Source: Afipia sp. P52-10 (lineage in GTDB: Bacteria; Pseudomonadota; Alphaproteobacteria; Rhizobiales; Xanthobacteraceae). From it: a DNA stretch of 64,000 nt. Each line of letters begins with the position of its first letter. Within the stretch, counting starts at the first letter, position 1. A program made the position numbers and the translations under genes. The stretch is from contig NZ_AZSJ01000004.1 of the NCBI RefSeq assembly GCF_000516555.1, forward strand, positions 316,537-380,536, in the 5' to 3' direction. Below are positions 47,399-57,744 of this stretch, piece after piece. The notes beneath the pieces were generated by a model. The model worked only from the letters and a program-made list of their open reading frames with translations. It was not told the origin of the DNA and ran no database searches.

Positions 47399-48340
47399 TT
47401 ACAGCGGCTTGAGCCCAGCCTCGATTGCCTTGCGCTTGGGTTCGAGGAATGGCGGCAGCGCCAAATGCTCGCCGAGCTTGTCGGCGGGCTCGTCCGTTGC
47501 GAAGCCCGGGCCATCGGTGGCGATCTCGAACAGGATGCCGTTTGGCTCGCGGAAATACAGACTGCGGAAATAGTAGCGGTCGACCTCGCCGCTGTTCGGC
47601 ACGCCGAAGTCGCGCAGACGATCGGTCCAGGCGTGATACTGCGTCTCGTCGGGCGTGCGGAACGCGACGTGATGGACCCCGCCGGCGCCCTGCCGGGCCG
47701 ATGCGAGATCGCGCCGCTCGATCACGTGCAGCTCAGCCGCCGGGCCTCCGTCGCCCATCGCAAACACATGCGCCTGATGGTTTCGGTCCACAGCGTAGTC
47801 GCGCACGCGGCGCATGTTCATGACATCGGTCAGCACCGTGGCCGTGCGCGCCAGGTCCGGTACCGTCAACGTGATCGGCCCGAGTCCGCGGATCTGATGC
47901 TCGGCCGCTATCGGGCTTCGCTCCCACGGATGCGCATCGCCTGCCCCGCCATCGTCCACCAGCGCCAGCCGCTGCCCCTCGAAATCGTCGAACACGAGCG
48001 TCAGACGGCCATCGATCTGCGTAACGTCGCCTGCCCTGACGCCCCGCTGCCGCAGATGATCACGCCAGAAGCCCAGCGTCTTCTCACCGTTCACGCGGAA
48101 CGCCGTGCGCGTGACTGTCCGCGAGCCGCGCACCTCCCGCTCCACCGGCCAATCGAAGAAGGTGATGTCGCTGCCCGGACTGGCCTTGGCGTCGGCATAG
48201 AACAGATGGTAGGCGCTGACGTCATCCTGGTTGACGGTTTTCTTCACCAGTCGCAAGCCGAGGGTTCGCGTGTAGAAGTCATGGTTGCGGTGCGCGTCGG
48301 CTGTCACGGCGGTCAGATGGTGAATTCCTGTCAACTGCAT
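47399..48340 (-). CDS. VOC-family ring-cleaving dioxygenase (MhqO-like)
   Basis: 313 residues made of two vicinal-oxygen-chelate modules. [27 protein letters not shown] begins the first and [18 protein letters not shown] the second; [17 protein letters not shown] carries the C-terminal metal Glu. Family members are iron-dependent hydroquinone/catechol-type dioxygenases or their relatives; the substrate is not known. The ATG at 48340 starts the family-typical [10 protein letters not shown]. It converges on the acyl-CoA dehydrogenase gene with 12 bases between stops. Confidence 0.88.
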   Translation of the reverse strand: MQLTGIHHLTAVTADAHRNHDFYTRTLGLRLVKKTVNQDDVSAYHLFYADAKASPGSDITFFDWPVEREVRGSRTVTRTAFRVNGEKTLGFWRDHLRQRGVRAGDVTQIDGRLTLVFDDFEGQRLALVDDGGAGDAHPWERSPIAAEHQIRGLGPITLTVPDLARTATVLTDVMNMRRVRDYAVDRNHQAHVFAMGDGGPAAELHVIERRDLASARQGAGGVHHVAFRTPDETQYHAWTDRLRDFGVPNSGEVDRYYFRSLYFREPNGILFEIATDGPGFATDEPADKLGEHLALPPFLEPKRKAIEAGLKPL

Positions 48341-48519
48341 GATCGTCTCCCGTAAACACGCCCGCTGCCCGCGCCCGCCTGCGACATTTCACTGTCGGCG
48401 TCATGCCGGCAACGACTAGCCGCCCGCCCTCGCTTTGTGCCAATGATGTGGGGCCTGTGGCGGCCCAAGTCCAGATGCCGCCGCCACGACCCAACAATGC
48501 TTGAGAAAGGGCCGGAAAC

Positions 48520-49281
48520 ATGTCCGACATCCTCGTCCGCGACGACGCCGCGATCCGCGTCATCACCATGAATCGTCCGGATAAGAAGAATGCGCTGACG
48601 CAGGAGATGTATCACACCGTCGCCAAGACACTCGATGCGACCGCCGACGACAAGGCGATCCGCTGCATCGTCATCGCCGGCGTGCCTGGCGCATTCACGG
48701 CGGGCAACGATCTCGCCGACTTCATGGCGGCAGGCTCCTCGAACGAAAAGCGCGCGTTCGGCACTTCCGGCGGCTCGACGTTGCTGCATGCGCTGTTGCG
48801 CAACCCGAAGCCGCTGGTTGCAGCCGTCGACGGCGTGGCCATTGGCATCGGCACGACGATGATGTTTCACTGCGACTACGTGGTCGCCACCAAAGCCTCC
48901 ACGTTCGCGACACCGTTTGTCGGCCTCGGTCTCGTGCCCGAGGGAGCCTCGAGCCTGCTGATGCCGCGGGCGATGGGACACCAGCGCGCGTTCGAACTGC
49001 TGGTGATGGGCCGCAGGATCGATGGCGAAGCCGCACACCAGGCCGGCTTCGTCAATCAGGTCGCGGCGCCCGGACAGGCCGAGGCCGAAGCGCTGAAGGT
49101 CGCCGCCGAGATCGCTAAACTGCCGCCGGAAGCCGTAGCCATTTCCAAACGGCTGATGCGTCTGCCGCCCGAACAGGTGGCCGAGCGGTTTGCGCTCGAA
49201 GGCAAACACTTCGGCGAACAGATGCGCTCTCCCGAAGCCCTAGCCGCATTCAAGGGCTTCCTGGAGCGGAAGCGGGCCTAA
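48520..49281 (+). CDS. Enoyl-CoA hydratase/isomerase family protein
   Basis: 253 residues of the crotonase superfamily. NRPDKKNALTQEM, the oxyanion-hole segment FTAGNDLADF and VAAVDGVAIGIGTTMMFHCD are clear; FVGLGLVPEGASSLLMPR covers the second catalytic Glu position (VPEG). Hydrates or isomerises an acyl-CoA; the natural substrate is not evident. It is three bases upstream of the 5'-nucleotidase gene, suggesting cotranscription, and divergent from the VOC gene. Confidence 0.92.
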   Translation: MSDILVRDDAAIRVITMNRPDKKNALTQEMYHTVAKTLDATADDKAIRCIVIAGVPGAFTAGNDLADFMAAGSSNEKRAFGTSGGSTLLHALLRNPKPLVAAVDGVAIGIGTTMMFHCDYVVATKASTFATPFVGLGLVPEGASSLLMPRAMGHQRAFELLVMGRRIDGEAAHQAGFVNQVAAPGQAEAEALKVAAEIAKLPPEAVAISKRLMRLPPEQVAERFALEGKHFGEQMRSPEALAAFKGFLERKRA

Positions 49282-49284
49282 GCG

Positions 49285-50970
49285 ATGCGTTTGCGCTATT
49301 GGATTGCGCCGATCGCAGCGGTCGCCTTGCTTGCTGCGGTCTGGCTGGTGGCCAGATCCGGACTGTCGAATCTTGTTTTCCGCGGCACACCGGTCGAGCT
49401 GACGATCCTGGCGCTGAACGATTTCCATGGCAACCTGCAGCCGCCGGCGGGCGGCATCCGGGTTGCCGACCCCGCCGACAAGACCAAGAAGATCGCGATC
49501 GCCGCCGGCGGCGCGGAACACCTTGCGACGCTCGTGAAGGAGCGGCGGCAGGCTCACAAGAACAGCGTCTTCGTCGCTGCCGGCGATCTCATCGGTGCAA
49601 GCCCGTTGCTGTCCGCCCTCTTCCACGACGAGCCCACTATCGAATCGCTGTCATTGATGGGGCTCGACGTCGCCTCCGTCGGCAACCACGAGTTCGACGA
49701 AGGCCGCGACGAACTTCTGCGCATGCAGAACGGCGGCTGCCATCCGACCGACGGCTGCCGCGGGCCGCATCCGTTCCTCGGCGCGAAGTTTCGCTATCTC
49801 GCCGCCAGCACGATCGAAAAGGCCACCGGCGAGCCGCTCTTGCCGGCCTATGCGGTGCGCGAGTTCGACGGCATTCCCGTGGCCTTCATCGGCCTGACGC
49901 TGAAGGCGACGCCGCTGGTGGTGAATCCCTCCGGCGTCGCGACGCTCGAATTCCGCGACGAAGCGGAAACGGTCAACGCGCTGGTCCCGACGCTGAAGGC
50001 TCGCGGCATCGAAGCCATCGTGGTCCTCATCCATGAAGGCGGCTTTCCGACCGGCGACTACAACGAGTGCCCCGGCATTTCCGGCCCGATCGTCAACATC
50101 GTCAGCAAGTTCGACAAGGCCGTCGACATCGTGGTCTCGGGCCACACCCATCAGGCCTATGTCTGCAACATCGATGGTCGTCTCGTCACCAGCGCTGACA
50201 AATACGGCACCATCCTCACCGAGATCGATGTCAAACTCGATCCCAGAACCCGCGATGTCATCAGCGCTCAGGCCGGCAACACCATCGTCCGCACCGATAC
50301 TTACGCAAAAGACGCCGCGCAAAGCGCCTTGATCGCGGCGTATGAGGAACGTGCGACGCCGATCGCGAGCAGGCCCGCCGGCCGGATCACGGATTCGCTG
50401 CTGCGCGATCCGAACCGCGCCGGTGAAAGCGTGCTCGGCGACATCGTGGCTGACGCGCAACTCGCCGCCACCAAGGCCGCCGACAAGGGCGGCGCAGTGA
50501 TCGCGATCACCAATCCGGGCGGCATCCGCAACAGCGTCATCAAAAACGGCGACGGCACGGTGACATACGCGGACGTGTTCGCGAGCCAACCGTTTCGCAA
50601 TCAGCTCGTCACCATGACGTTGACCGGCGCGCAGCTCAAGCAAGCGCTGGAGCAGCAGTGGACGGCCCCGTCCTTCGTGCGCATTCTGCAGATCTCGCAC
50701 GGCCTCAGCGTCAGCTACGACGCCAGCCGGCCGATTGGCGAGCGCATTCAAGCGATCACGCTGAACGGCACGCCGATCGATCCGCAAGCGCGCTACCGCG
50801 TCACCGTCAACGACTTCCTGGCGTCCGGCGGCGACGGTTTCAGCACCTTCAAGGAGGGCACCGAGCGGCGCACCGGGATCTACGACGTGGATGCGCTGGA
50901 CGCCTATTTCAAAGCCAACAGCCCGCTCTCGCCGCATCAACCGGAGCGAATCCAGCGGCTGAACCCGTAG
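49285..50970 (+). CDS. Bifunctional metallophosphatase/5'-nucleotidase, exported
   Basis: 561 residues with an uncleaved or signal-anchor N-terminal helix (about 7-23). The calcineurin-like metallophosphatase motifs are LNDFHGNL, GDLIGASPLLSAL, VASVGNHEFDEG and VSGHTHQAY, and the C-terminal nucleotidase domain has NPGGIRNSV and YRVTVNDFLASGGDGFSTF. Acts in the periplasm on nucleotides or related phosphates. Its ATG follows the enoyl-CoA hydratase stop by three bases. Confidence 0.94.
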   Translation: MRLRYWIAPIAAVALLAAVWLVARSGLSNLVFRGTPVELTILALNDFHGNLQPPAGGIRVADPADKTKKIAIAAGGAEHLATLVKERRQAHKNSVFVAAGDLIGASPLLSALFHDEPTIESLSLMGLDVASVGNHEFDEGRDELLRMQNGGCHPTDGCRGPHPFLGAKFRYLAASTIEKATGEPLLPAYAVREFDGIPVAFIGLTLKATPLVVNPSGVATLEFRDEAETVNALVPTLKARGIEAIVVLIHEGGFPTGDYNECPGISGPIVNIVSKFDKAVDIVVSGHTHQAYVCNIDGRLVTSADKYGTILTEIDVKLDPRTRDVISAQAGNTIVRTDTYAKDAAQSALIAAYEERATPIASRPAGRITDSLLRDPNRAGESVLGDIVADAQLAATKAADKGGAVIAITNPGGIRNSVIKNGDGTVTYADVFASQPFRNQLVTMTLTGAQLKQALEQQWTAPSFVRILQISHGLSVSYDASRPIGERIQAITLNGTPIDPQARYRVTVNDFLASGGDGFSTFKEGTERRTGIYDVDALDAYFKANSPLSPHQPERIQRLNP

Positions 50971-51046
50971 TAATCGCCATGCACGCCAGGCCTGTCTTTC
51001 AGAAGCTCCCTCAACCATATAGGTTGGGTGCAAACAGGTTCTTCGC

Positions 51047-51976
51047 ATGACAACGCTTCTCGTCACCCATCCGTCCTGCCTCGATCACGAGACGCCTCCG
51101 GGCCATCCGGAGCGTGCCGACCGTCTGCGCGCCATCGACAAGGTGCTCGGAACCGAACGGTTCGCGCCGTTGCAACGCGTGCTTGCGCCAGAGGCGACGT
51201 TCGACATGGTCGCGCTTTGTCATTCGGAACATGAGATCGGCGAGATCCGCCATCGCGCGCCGAAGGAGGGCTATGCCTACATCGATGCCGACACGTCGAT
51301 GTCGCCCGGCAGCATGGAGGCGATCCTGCGCTCGGCCGGCGGCGCGGTCGCAGCCGCCGACGCAGTGATGAGCGGCGCCGTACAGAACGCTTTTGTCGCA
51401 ACACGGCCACCCGGCCACCATGCCGAATTCGGCAAGCCGATGGGATTCTGCTTCTTCAACAACGCGGCGATCGCCACCCGTCATGCGCAGCGCAAATATG
51501 GGATCGGCCGTGCAGCGATCGTCGATTTCGACGTGCATCACGGCAATGGCACCCAGGACATCTTCTGGGCCGACAAGAGCGTGATGTACTGCTCAACTCA
51601 CCAGATGCCGCTATTTCCCGGTACCGGTGCGGCCGGCGAACGCGGCGAGCACGACACCATCGTCAACGCGCCCCTGCATGCAGGCGATGGTGGCGTCCGG
51701 TTCCGCGACGCCTTCGAACAACTGATCCTGCCGCGGTTGCGTGCGTTCGCGCCCGAGTTCGTGGTGATCTCCGCCGGCTTCGATGCGCACTACCGGGATC
51801 CGCTCGCCAATCTCGCGCTCGAAGGCGCCGATTACCGCTGGGTGACACAACACTTGATGGACATCGCCGACGCCAACGCGCAGGGACGGGTCGTCTCCGT
51901 GCTCGAAGGCGGTTATGATCTGCAAGGTTTGACTGAGTCTGTGGACGCCCATGTGACGACGCTCATGCAGGGCTAG
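51047..51976 (+). CDS. Histone deacetylase family protein
   Basis: 309 residues with a complete arginase/deacetylase active site: the [11 protein letters not shown] start, the His pair in [10 protein letters not shown], zinc ligands in [14 protein letters not shown] and [12 protein letters not shown], and the catalytic Tyr in LEGGYD. The substrate in bacteria is generally unknown (acetylated protein or polyamine). It is upstream of xseB in the same orientation. It is longer and different in detail from the partial paralogue at the left edge. Confidence 0.93.
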   Translation: MTTLLVTHPSCLDHETPPGHPERADRLRAIDKVLGTERFAPLQRVLAPEATFDMVALCHSEHEIGEIRHRAPKEGYAYIDADTSMSPGSMEAILRSAGGAVAAADAVMSGAVQNAFVATRPPGHHAEFGKPMGFCFFNNAAIATRHAQRKYGIGRAAIVDFDVHHGNGTQDIFWADKSVMYCSTHQMPLFPGTGAAGERGEHDTIVNAPLHAGDGGVRFRDAFEQLILPRLRAFAPEFVVISAGFDAHYRDPLANLALEGADYRWVTQHLMDIADANAQGRVVSVLEGGYDLQGLTESVDAHVTTLMQG

Positions 51977-52106
51977 TCTCGCGGGTTCCATATCGCCACA
52001 ATGCTTCCGTAAACTTCCAGTCAACTCAGATTCAACAGCGCGGTGGAACGGACCATTGCCGGCCGCGTTCGGCAATCAACCAAATCATCATTGCGGGGAC
52101 GACATG

Positions 52107-52358
52107 ATGGCCGACAATGCCCATGCGGACGTAAAACGGCTGAGCTTCGAGCGGGCGATCGAAGAACTTGAGACGATCGTGACGCGCCTCGAAGGCGGCA
52201 AGGTTCCGCTCGAAGAGTCGGTGACCATCTATGAGCGCGGGGAAGCCCTGAAGCGGCGCTGCGAGGAACTGCTGCGGCTTGCCGAAGCCCGCGTCGACAA
52301 GATCACGACCGATCAGGCCGGCCAGCCCGTGGGAACCGAACCGCTGGACGTGCAATAA
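52107..52358 (+). CDS. xseB: Exodeoxyribonuclease VII small subunit
   Basis: 83 residues; small helical subunit that joins XseA to degrade single-stranded [25 protein letters not shown] and [21 protein letters not shown] are the family signature. The ATG at 52107 has GGGGA seven bases upstream; the ATG at 52104 is equally in frame. xseA is not in the window. Confidence 0.93.
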   Translation: MADNAHADVKRLSFERAIEELETIVTRLEGGKVPLEESVTIYERGEALKRRCEELLRLAEARVDKITTDQAGQPVGTEPLDVQ

Positions 52359-52669
52359 CAATGGATCACCACCCCGGGAACAGGGGTGGACTGACGCCCG
52401 CGAAGTGATGTAACTCACATTCGCGCACTGCAGAGCCGGATTACGTTTGTACCGGTCGCAGAGTCGTGTCTTGGCCCGAAAGTGAGCCTAAACCGTGAAA
52501 ACCAGCGGGTTTTTCGGTTGTGCCGTTAACCTTTTGAACCAGGAACGCAGCTGTCTCGACCCAGACAAACCGGGCATTCGCTTGGCTTCTGCCATGCATG
52601 TGGTGTATGCCTGAACGTTAATTCTTCAGTCGGAAGCGTCACTTCCGGCCGGACAAACCTTGAAAGCGT
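52359..52669. other. Intergenic region between xseB and dxs
   Basis: 311 bases. A 7-bp hairpin CCACCCC/GGGGTGG at about 52370-52390 follows xseB, then a palindrome at 52399-52425, then an A/T-flanked hairpin around 52494-52518. The dxs promoter must lie here; I could not place it confidently. Confidence 0.5.
52399..52425. promoter_or_regulatory. CRP-like palindrome upstream of dxs
   Basis: GTGA-N6-TCAC (52405-52418, spacer TGTAAC) flanked by CGCGAA on the left and TTCGCG on the right with one extra base. The core matches the CRP/FNR-superfamily half-site pattern; it lies 245 bases before the dxs start. Confidence 0.4.
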
Positions 52670-54595
52670 GTGACCAACATGAGTGACACCCCGCTTCTCG
52701 ACACCATCAAGACTCCGGAAGATCTGCGCAAGCTCCGCCCGGATCAGATGCGTCAGGTCGCCGACGAGTTGCGTCTGGAGACCATCAGCGCGGTTTCCGT
52801 CACGGGCGGCCATTTCGGCGCCGGCCTCGGCGTGATCGAGCTGACCACGGCGATCCATTATGTGTTCAACACGCCCCACGACCGGTTGATCTGGGACGTC
52901 GGCCACCAGGCCTACCCCCACAAGATCCTGACCGGTCGCCGCGACCGCATCCGCACGCTTCGCACCGCCGGTGGTCTGTCCGGCTTCACCAAGCGGACCG
53001 AGAGCGATTACGATCCGTTCGGCGCGGCTCACTCCTCCACCTCGATTTCCGCAGGTCTCGGCATGGCCGTGGCCCGCGATCTTTCCGGCGGCAACAACAA
53101 TGTCATCGCCGTGATCGGCGACGGCTCGATGTCGGCCGGCATGGCCTATGAGGCGATGAACAACGCCGGCGCACTGAAGTCGCGTCTGATCGTCATCCTC
53201 AACGACAACGACATGTCGATCGCCCCCCCGGTCGGCGCCATGTCGGCTTATCTCTCGCGCCTGTATTCGGGCCGCACCTATCAGTCCGCTCGCGACGCAC
53301 TGGCCAAGCTCGCCCATAAGATGCCGAAGTTCTTCGAGGAGCGCGCGCTGCGTGCCGAGGAGTATTCGCGCGGCTTCATGGTCGGCGGCGGCACGCTGTT
53401 CGAGGAGCTCGGCTTCTTCTATGTCGGTCCAATCGACGGCCACAACATGGACCATCTGCTGCCGGTGCTGACCAACGTCCGCGACTCCACCAAGGGGCCG
53501 ATCCTGGTTCACGTCGTCACGCAGAAGGGCAAGGGCTACGCCCCGGCCGAAGCTTCGGCGGACAAGTACCACGCCGTCGTCAAGTTCGACGTCGCCACCG
53601 GCACCCAGGCGAAAGCCAAGCCGAACGCGCCGGCCTACCAGAACGTGTTCGGCCAGAGCCTCGTGAAAGAGGCTGAGAAGGACGACAAGATCGTCGGCAT
53701 CACCGCGGCGATGCCGTCCGGCACCGGCATCGACATCTTCCAGAAGGCTTTCCCGACCCGCACCTTCGACGTCGGCATCGCCGAGCAGCACGCCGTAACG
53801 TTCGCGGCCGGTCTTGCCACCGAAGGCTACAAGCCGTTCTGCGCGATCTACTCGACCTTCCTGCAGCGCGGTTACGATCAGGTCGTCCACGACGTGGCGA
53901 TCCAGAACCTGCCGGTGCGGTTCGCGATCGACCGCGCCGGGCTGGTCGGCGCCGACGGCGCAACCCATGCGGGCTCGTTCGACAACGCCTATCTCGGCTG
54001 CCTGCCGAACTTCGTGATCATGGCCGCGAGTGACGAAGCCGAACTCGTGCACATGGTCGCGACCCAGGTCGCGATCAACGATCGCCCGAGCGCGCTCCGC
54101 TACCCGCGCGGCGAAGGCCGTGGCGTGGAACTGCCGGAAGTCGGCGTGCCGCTCGAGATCGGCAAGGGCCGCATCATCCGCGAAGGCAGCAAGGTCGCCC
54201 TGCTCTCCTTCGGCACCCGCCTCGCCGAGTGCGAGAAGGCCGCCGACGAGCTCGCGGCGCTCGGCCTGTCCACCACCATCGCCGATGCGCGCTTCATGAA
54301 GCCGCTCGATGTCGATCTGGTTCTGAAGCTCGCCAACGAGCATGAGGTTCTGATCACCATCGAGGAAGGCTCGGTCGGCGGCTTTGGTTCGCATGTGCTG
54401 CAGACGCTGTCGGAGCACGGCGCGCTCGACCGTGGCCTGCGGGTGCGCGCGATGGTACTGCCCGACATCTTCATCGATCACGACACGCCGAACGCGATGT
54501 ATGCGCTTGCCGGCCTCGACGCCAAGGGCATCGTCAAGAAGGTGTTCGAAGCACTCGGCAAGGACGCCAAGGCGGAAGTGATCAAGCTCGCCTAA
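52670..54595 (+). CDS. dxs: 1-Deoxy-D-xylulose-5-phosphate synthase
   Basis: Thiamine-diphosphate enzyme that condenses pyruvate with glyceraldehyde 3-phosphate, the first step of the methylerythritol phosphate route to isoprenoids (carotenoids, hopanoids, quinones). 641 residues. Motifs are [18 protein letters not shown], the TPP site [18 protein letters not shown] with Asn, [12 protein letters not shown] and [17 protein letters not shown]. The GTG at 52670 gives the usual [16 protein letters not shown] spacing; ATG 52679 is possible. Closely followed by tlyA. Confidence 0.97.
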   Translation: MTNMSDTPLLDTIKTPEDLRKLRPDQMRQVADELRLETISAVSVTGGHFGAGLGVIELTTAIHYVFNTPHDRLIWDVGHQAYPHKILTGRRDRIRTLRTAGGLSGFTKRTESDYDPFGAAHSSTSISAGLGMAVARDLSGGNNNVIAVIGDGSMSAGMAYEAMNNAGALKSRLIVILNDNDMSIAPPVGAMSAYLSRLYSGRTYQSARDALAKLAHKMPKFFEERALRAEEYSRGFMVGGGTLFEELGFFYVGPIDGHNMDHLLPVLTNVRDSTKGPILVHVVTQKGKGYAPAEASADKYHAVVKFDVATGTQAKAKPNAPAYQNVFGQSLVKEAEKDDKIVGITAAMPSGTGIDIFQKAFPTRTFDVGIAEQHAVTFAAGLATEGYKPFCAIYSTFLQRGYDQVVHDVAIQNLPVRFAIDRAGLVGADGATHAGSFDNAYLGCLPNFVIMAASDEAELVHMVATQVAINDRPSALRYPRGEGRGVELPEVGVPLEIGKGRIIREGSKVALLSFGTRLAECEKAADELAALGLSTTIADARFMKPLDVDLVLKLANEHEVLITIEEGSVGGFGSHVLQTLSEHGALDRGLRVRAMVLPDIFIDHDTPNAMYALAGLDAKGIVKKVFEALGKDAKAEVIKLA

Positions 54596-54615
54596 CGCAA
54601 GAAAGACCGGGCGCC

Positions 54616-55347
54616 ATGGCTGATCGGCAGCGCGCCGACCGCTTGCTGGTCGAGCGAGGCCTGTTCGAGAGCCGCGCCCGTGCTCAAGCTGCGATTGCCG
54701 CCGGGCTGGTGACAGCCGGCGGCAAGCTCGTTCGCAAAGCCTCCGACGAGATCCCGACCGACGCTGTCATCGAAGCCACCAGCGTGCACCCATGGGTCTC
54801 CCGCGGCGGCGTCAAGCTGGCGGCGGCGCTGGAACATTATCCCCTCGACATCGAGGATCACGTCTGCCTGGACATCGGCGCCTCCACCGGTGGCTTTACC
54901 GAGGTGCTGCTGGCCAACGGCGCGAGCCTGGTTCATGCGATCGATGTCGGCCGCGGCCAACTGCACCCGAGCCTGCAGGGGCATCCGAGACTGATCTCGC
55001 GCGAGGAGACTGACATTCGGAGCCTCGCCGGCAAGCGGCTCGATATGCGCCCGACCGTCGTCGTCATCGACGTTAGCTTCATCTCGCTCAAGCACGTCCT
55101 GCCCGTCGCGCTGGAACTCGCGGCGACGCCGACCGAACTGCTGGCGCTGATCAAACCGCAATTCGAGGCGCCGCGTCGTGCCAACAAGAAGGGCATCGTC
55201 CGTGACGAGGCCGCGCATCGCGCGGTCTGTGATGACATCGCGGCCTTCGCCGCCTCGCTCGGCTGCACGCAGATCGAGGTGTTCCCGTCATCGATTACCG
55301 GCGGCGACGGCAACCGCGAATTCTTCCTCGGCGCCCGACGTGGTTGA
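54616..55347 (+). CDS. tlyA: TlyA family rRNA (2'-O-cytidine) methyltransferase
   Basis: 243 residues: an N-terminal S4 RNA-binding domain ([20 protein letters not shown]) then a Rossmann SAM-dependent domain with [15 protein letters not shown], the conserved [16 protein letters not shown] and [13 protein letters not shown]. Family enzymes 2'-O-methylate cytidines in 16S/23S rRNA (studied in mycobacteria). It lies 20 bases after dxs and its end overlaps the next methyltransferase gene by eight bases. Confidence 0.93.
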   Translation: MADRQRADRLLVERGLFESRARAQAAIAAGLVTAGGKLVRKASDEIPTDAVIEATSVHPWVSRGGVKLAAALEHYPLDIEDHVCLDIGASTGGFTEVLLANGASLVHAIDVGRGQLHPSLQGHPRLISREETDIRSLAGKRLDMRPTVVVIDVSFISLKHVLPVALELAATPTELLALIKPQFEAPRRANKKGIVRDEAAHRAVCDDIAAFAASLGCTQIEVFPSSITGGDGNREFFLGARRG

Positions 55348-56578
55348 ACAGCTTCGCATCGACCGTGTCGGCCATCGCGGCGACGGCCTCGTTGAGGCCG
55401 CGCATGGCGCGACGTTCGTGCCTCGCACGCTCGCCCGTGAACTGGTCGAGGTCGAAGCCGACGCCGGCCACGGCGACCGCCGCAAACTCTTGCGCATCGT
55501 CGAGGCGAGCCCGGAACGCATCACCCCGTTCTGTCCGCATTTCGGGATCTGCGGCGGTTGTGCGATCCAGCACTGGCGCGAGGATGGCTATCGCGCCTGG
55601 AAGCGCGCGATCGTGGTCGAGACCCTGGCGCAGGCGGGCATCGTCTGCGATATCGGGGAGATCGAAGATGCCCATGGCGCCGGTCGCCGCCGCGTCGTCG
55701 TTCATGCACGCAAGAGCCAGCGCGGCATTCTGAAGGTCGGCTTCGCGGCCGCCGGCTCGCATGACATCGTGCCGATCGACTACTGCCCTATCCTTGCGCC
55801 CGGCCTGACGGGCGCCCTGCCGGCCGCGGCCGCCATCGCCGAGACGCTGGCGAGCATCAACAAGCCGCTCGATATCCAGCTGACGGCGACCGACAACGGC
55901 CTCGATGTCGATGTCCGCGGCTCGGGCCCGCTCGATGCCAAGGCGAACGCCGCCCTCGCCGGCATTGCCGCGAAACACAAGCTCGCGCGCATCACCCGCC
56001 ACGGCGAGATCGTCGCGCAACGGCTTCCGCCGGTGATCGCCATCGGCAGCGCGCAGGTGACATTGCCGCCCGGCAGCTTCCTGCAGGCGACCAGCACCGG
56101 CGAAGACACCCTCGCGAGGCATGTGATTGCACTCTGCGGCAAGTCGAAACGCATTGCCGACCTGTTCTGCGGGATCGGCCCGTTCGCCTTGCGCCTCGCG
56201 CAAACAGCGCGCGTGGCCGCCTACGACTCCGAAGCCGCCGCGATCACAGCACTGGCCAAGGCGGCGCAACTCACGAAGGGGCTAAAGCCCGTCAAGGCGG
56301 AGGCGCGCGACCTGTTCCGCCGTCCCTTGCTGCCGCACGAGTTTGAAGACATCGACGCCGTCGTGTTCGATCCGCCACGCCAGGGCGCGCAGGCGCAATC
56401 CCAGCAGCTTGCGAAGAGCCGCGTACCGCTGGTCGTGGCGATCTCCTGCAATGTCGCGACCTTTGCGCGCGATGCGAAGATTCTGATCGAGGGCGGCTAC
56501 CGCATCGGCCGCGTCAGGCCGGTTGACCAGTTTCGCCATACGCCGCACGTCGAACTGGTCGCGAGCTTCACGCGCTGA
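55340..56578 (+). CDS. TrmA/RumA-type uracil-C5 RNA methyltransferase
   Basis: 412 residues from the GTG at 55340. Iron-sulfur Cys cluster [10 protein letters not shown] plus a later Cys in YCPIL; the SAM site [14 protein letters not shown] and catalytic region FDPPRQGAQ and [11 protein letters not shown] with nucleophile Cys are clear. It belongs to the RlmC/RlmD group making m5U in rRNA; which uridine is unknown, so no symbol is given. The 5' end overlaps tlyA by eight bases. The frame stays open before the GTG inside tlyA, but that part is not part of this gene. Confidence 0.93.
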   Translation: MVEQLRIDRVGHRGDGLVEAAHGATFVPRTLARELVEVEADAGHGDRRKLLRIVEASPERITPFCPHFGICGGCAIQHWREDGYRAWKRAIVVETLAQAGIVCDIGEIEDAHGAGRRRVVVHARKSQRGILKVGFAAAGSHDIVPIDYCPILAPGLTGALPAAAAIAETLASINKPLDIQLTATDNGLDVDVRGSGPLDAKANAALAGIAAKHKLARITRHGEIVAQRLPPVIAIGSAQVTLPPGSFLQATSTGEDTLARHVIALCGKSKRIADLFCGIGPFALRLAQTARVAAYDSEAAAITALAKAAQLTKGLKPVKAEARDLFRRPLLPHEFEDIDAVVFDPPRQGAQAQSQQLAKSRVPLVVAISCNVATFARDAKILIEGGYRIGRVRPVDQFRHTPHVELVASFTR

Positions 56579-56605
56579 GACCGCGGCGTTGGGCACACGC
56601 TATGC

Positions 56606-57445
56606 CTATCGGCCCCAGCGGTCGCGCCAGAGCTGCTCGCCGATGGTGCAGGGAATCCGCGGCTGCTTTGCCTGCGCCGGCATCGGCCGGCCCTCGGGCT
56701 GCCGGCCCGCGACTTCGAGCACGAGCTTGGTGCGGATCGCTTCCTTGAACTTGGCGCGCTCCTTGATCGGCACGACGAACGAGCCGGCACCGCCGATCAC
56801 GCAATCCTCGTAGTAGATGTCGAGCTGCTCGATATCCATCGTGGCGTAGGACGCCTGCTTCACCATCACCGGTAGGCCATTGATGGTGATCCCCTTCTCC
56901 AACGCCGCGTCGCGGGCGATCAGGACCGGCTCGCCGTTGTTGTTGGGGCCATCGCCGGAAATGTCGATCACGCGCCGCAAGCCCTTGTAGCTGTTGTCGC
57001 CAAGAAGCTGCATGCCATAGTTGATCGCACCCGAGATCGAGGTTCGCGATGCGCGCCTGAGCGGCGCCTTCATGATCTCGGCGGCGACCGCATCCGCCGT
57101 CTCCGGCCCGTCCACCACCCGCCACGGAATGATCACTTTCTGATCGTTCGCCGCCGCCCACTCGAAATAGGTGACCGCCACCTTGCCGTGCGGCCCGCTC
57201 TTCAGCGCCTGCAGGAAGTCGGGTGAGGTGATCGCCTGAGCGTAGCCTTCCCGCTGGATCGCAAGCTCCTCCAGGTCCATGGAGTAGGATACGTCCACCG
57301 CCAATACGAGTTCGACGTCCACCTGAGCCTCGCCGGCCTTCTGCGCCAGTTGCGGCATCGCTCCCGGCGCCGCAAGTCCCGCGACGTCGCCACCAAGCCA
57401 AGCCCCCGCGAGAATCGCGGCCCCGATCGAGACACACCAGCGCAT
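56606..57445 (-). CDS. DUF1194 (vWA-like) exported protein
   Basis: 279 residues from the ATG at 57445, which has GGGAGGA six bases upstream. A signal peptide ([19 protein letters not shown]...) precedes the [18 protein letters not shown] segment, which contains a MIDAS-like D-x-S-x-S. The rest matches DUF1194: [17 protein letters not shown] and LPVMVK-containing C-terminal half. Probably periplasmic, metal-ion-dependent binding domain of unknown role, common in Rhizobiales. It is convergent with the RNA methyltransferase gene. Confidence 0.87.
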   Translation of the reverse strand: MRWCVSIGAAILAGAWLGGDVAGLAAPGAMPQLAQKAGEAQVDVELVLAVDVSYSMDLEELAIQREGYAQAITSPDFLQALKSGPHGKVAVTYFEWAAANDQKVIIPWRVVDGPETADAVAAEIMKAPLRRASRTSISGAINYGMQLLGDNSYKGLRRVIDISGDGPNNNGEPVLIARDAALEKGITINGLPVMVKQASYATMDIEQLDIYYEDCVIGGAGSFVVPIKERAKFKEAIRTKLVLEVAGRQPEGRPMPAQAKQPRIPCTIGEQLWRDRWGR

Positions 57446-57744
57446 CGTGGTCCTCCCGTCGCTTCGGCAATGCTGCCACGGGTCAGGGGGCCGGGAAAGC
57501 ACTCCAGCCTCAATTCCGGCGGACAGTAATCCTGGATACCCATATTAATTTCAATTTTGGCGGTATTTGGCGACCGCAAATCAATCGTTCGTTTACAGAC
57601 ATTTTAACGATTTTGACCAAAGTCGTGCGGCGGATCGGCGCAGATCGCCCCGATCCGACTGGAAATCCCCGCGCGACGGCCTGCCCCCGCAGCCAACTCC
57701 CGCACCCTTCCCGGCCCATCGCCACCCTGTCACAGGATTTGACA

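Noticed and set aside
49651-51066. 471-aa minus-strand open frame opposite the 5'-nucleotidase
   Set aside because: Antisense to a clear gene on the plus strand, with shadow-type composition.
52526-54481. 651-aa minus-strand open frame opposite dxs
   Set aside because: Antisense shadow of dxs; sequence is low-complexity charged residues without a known domain, and dxs itself is unambiguous.
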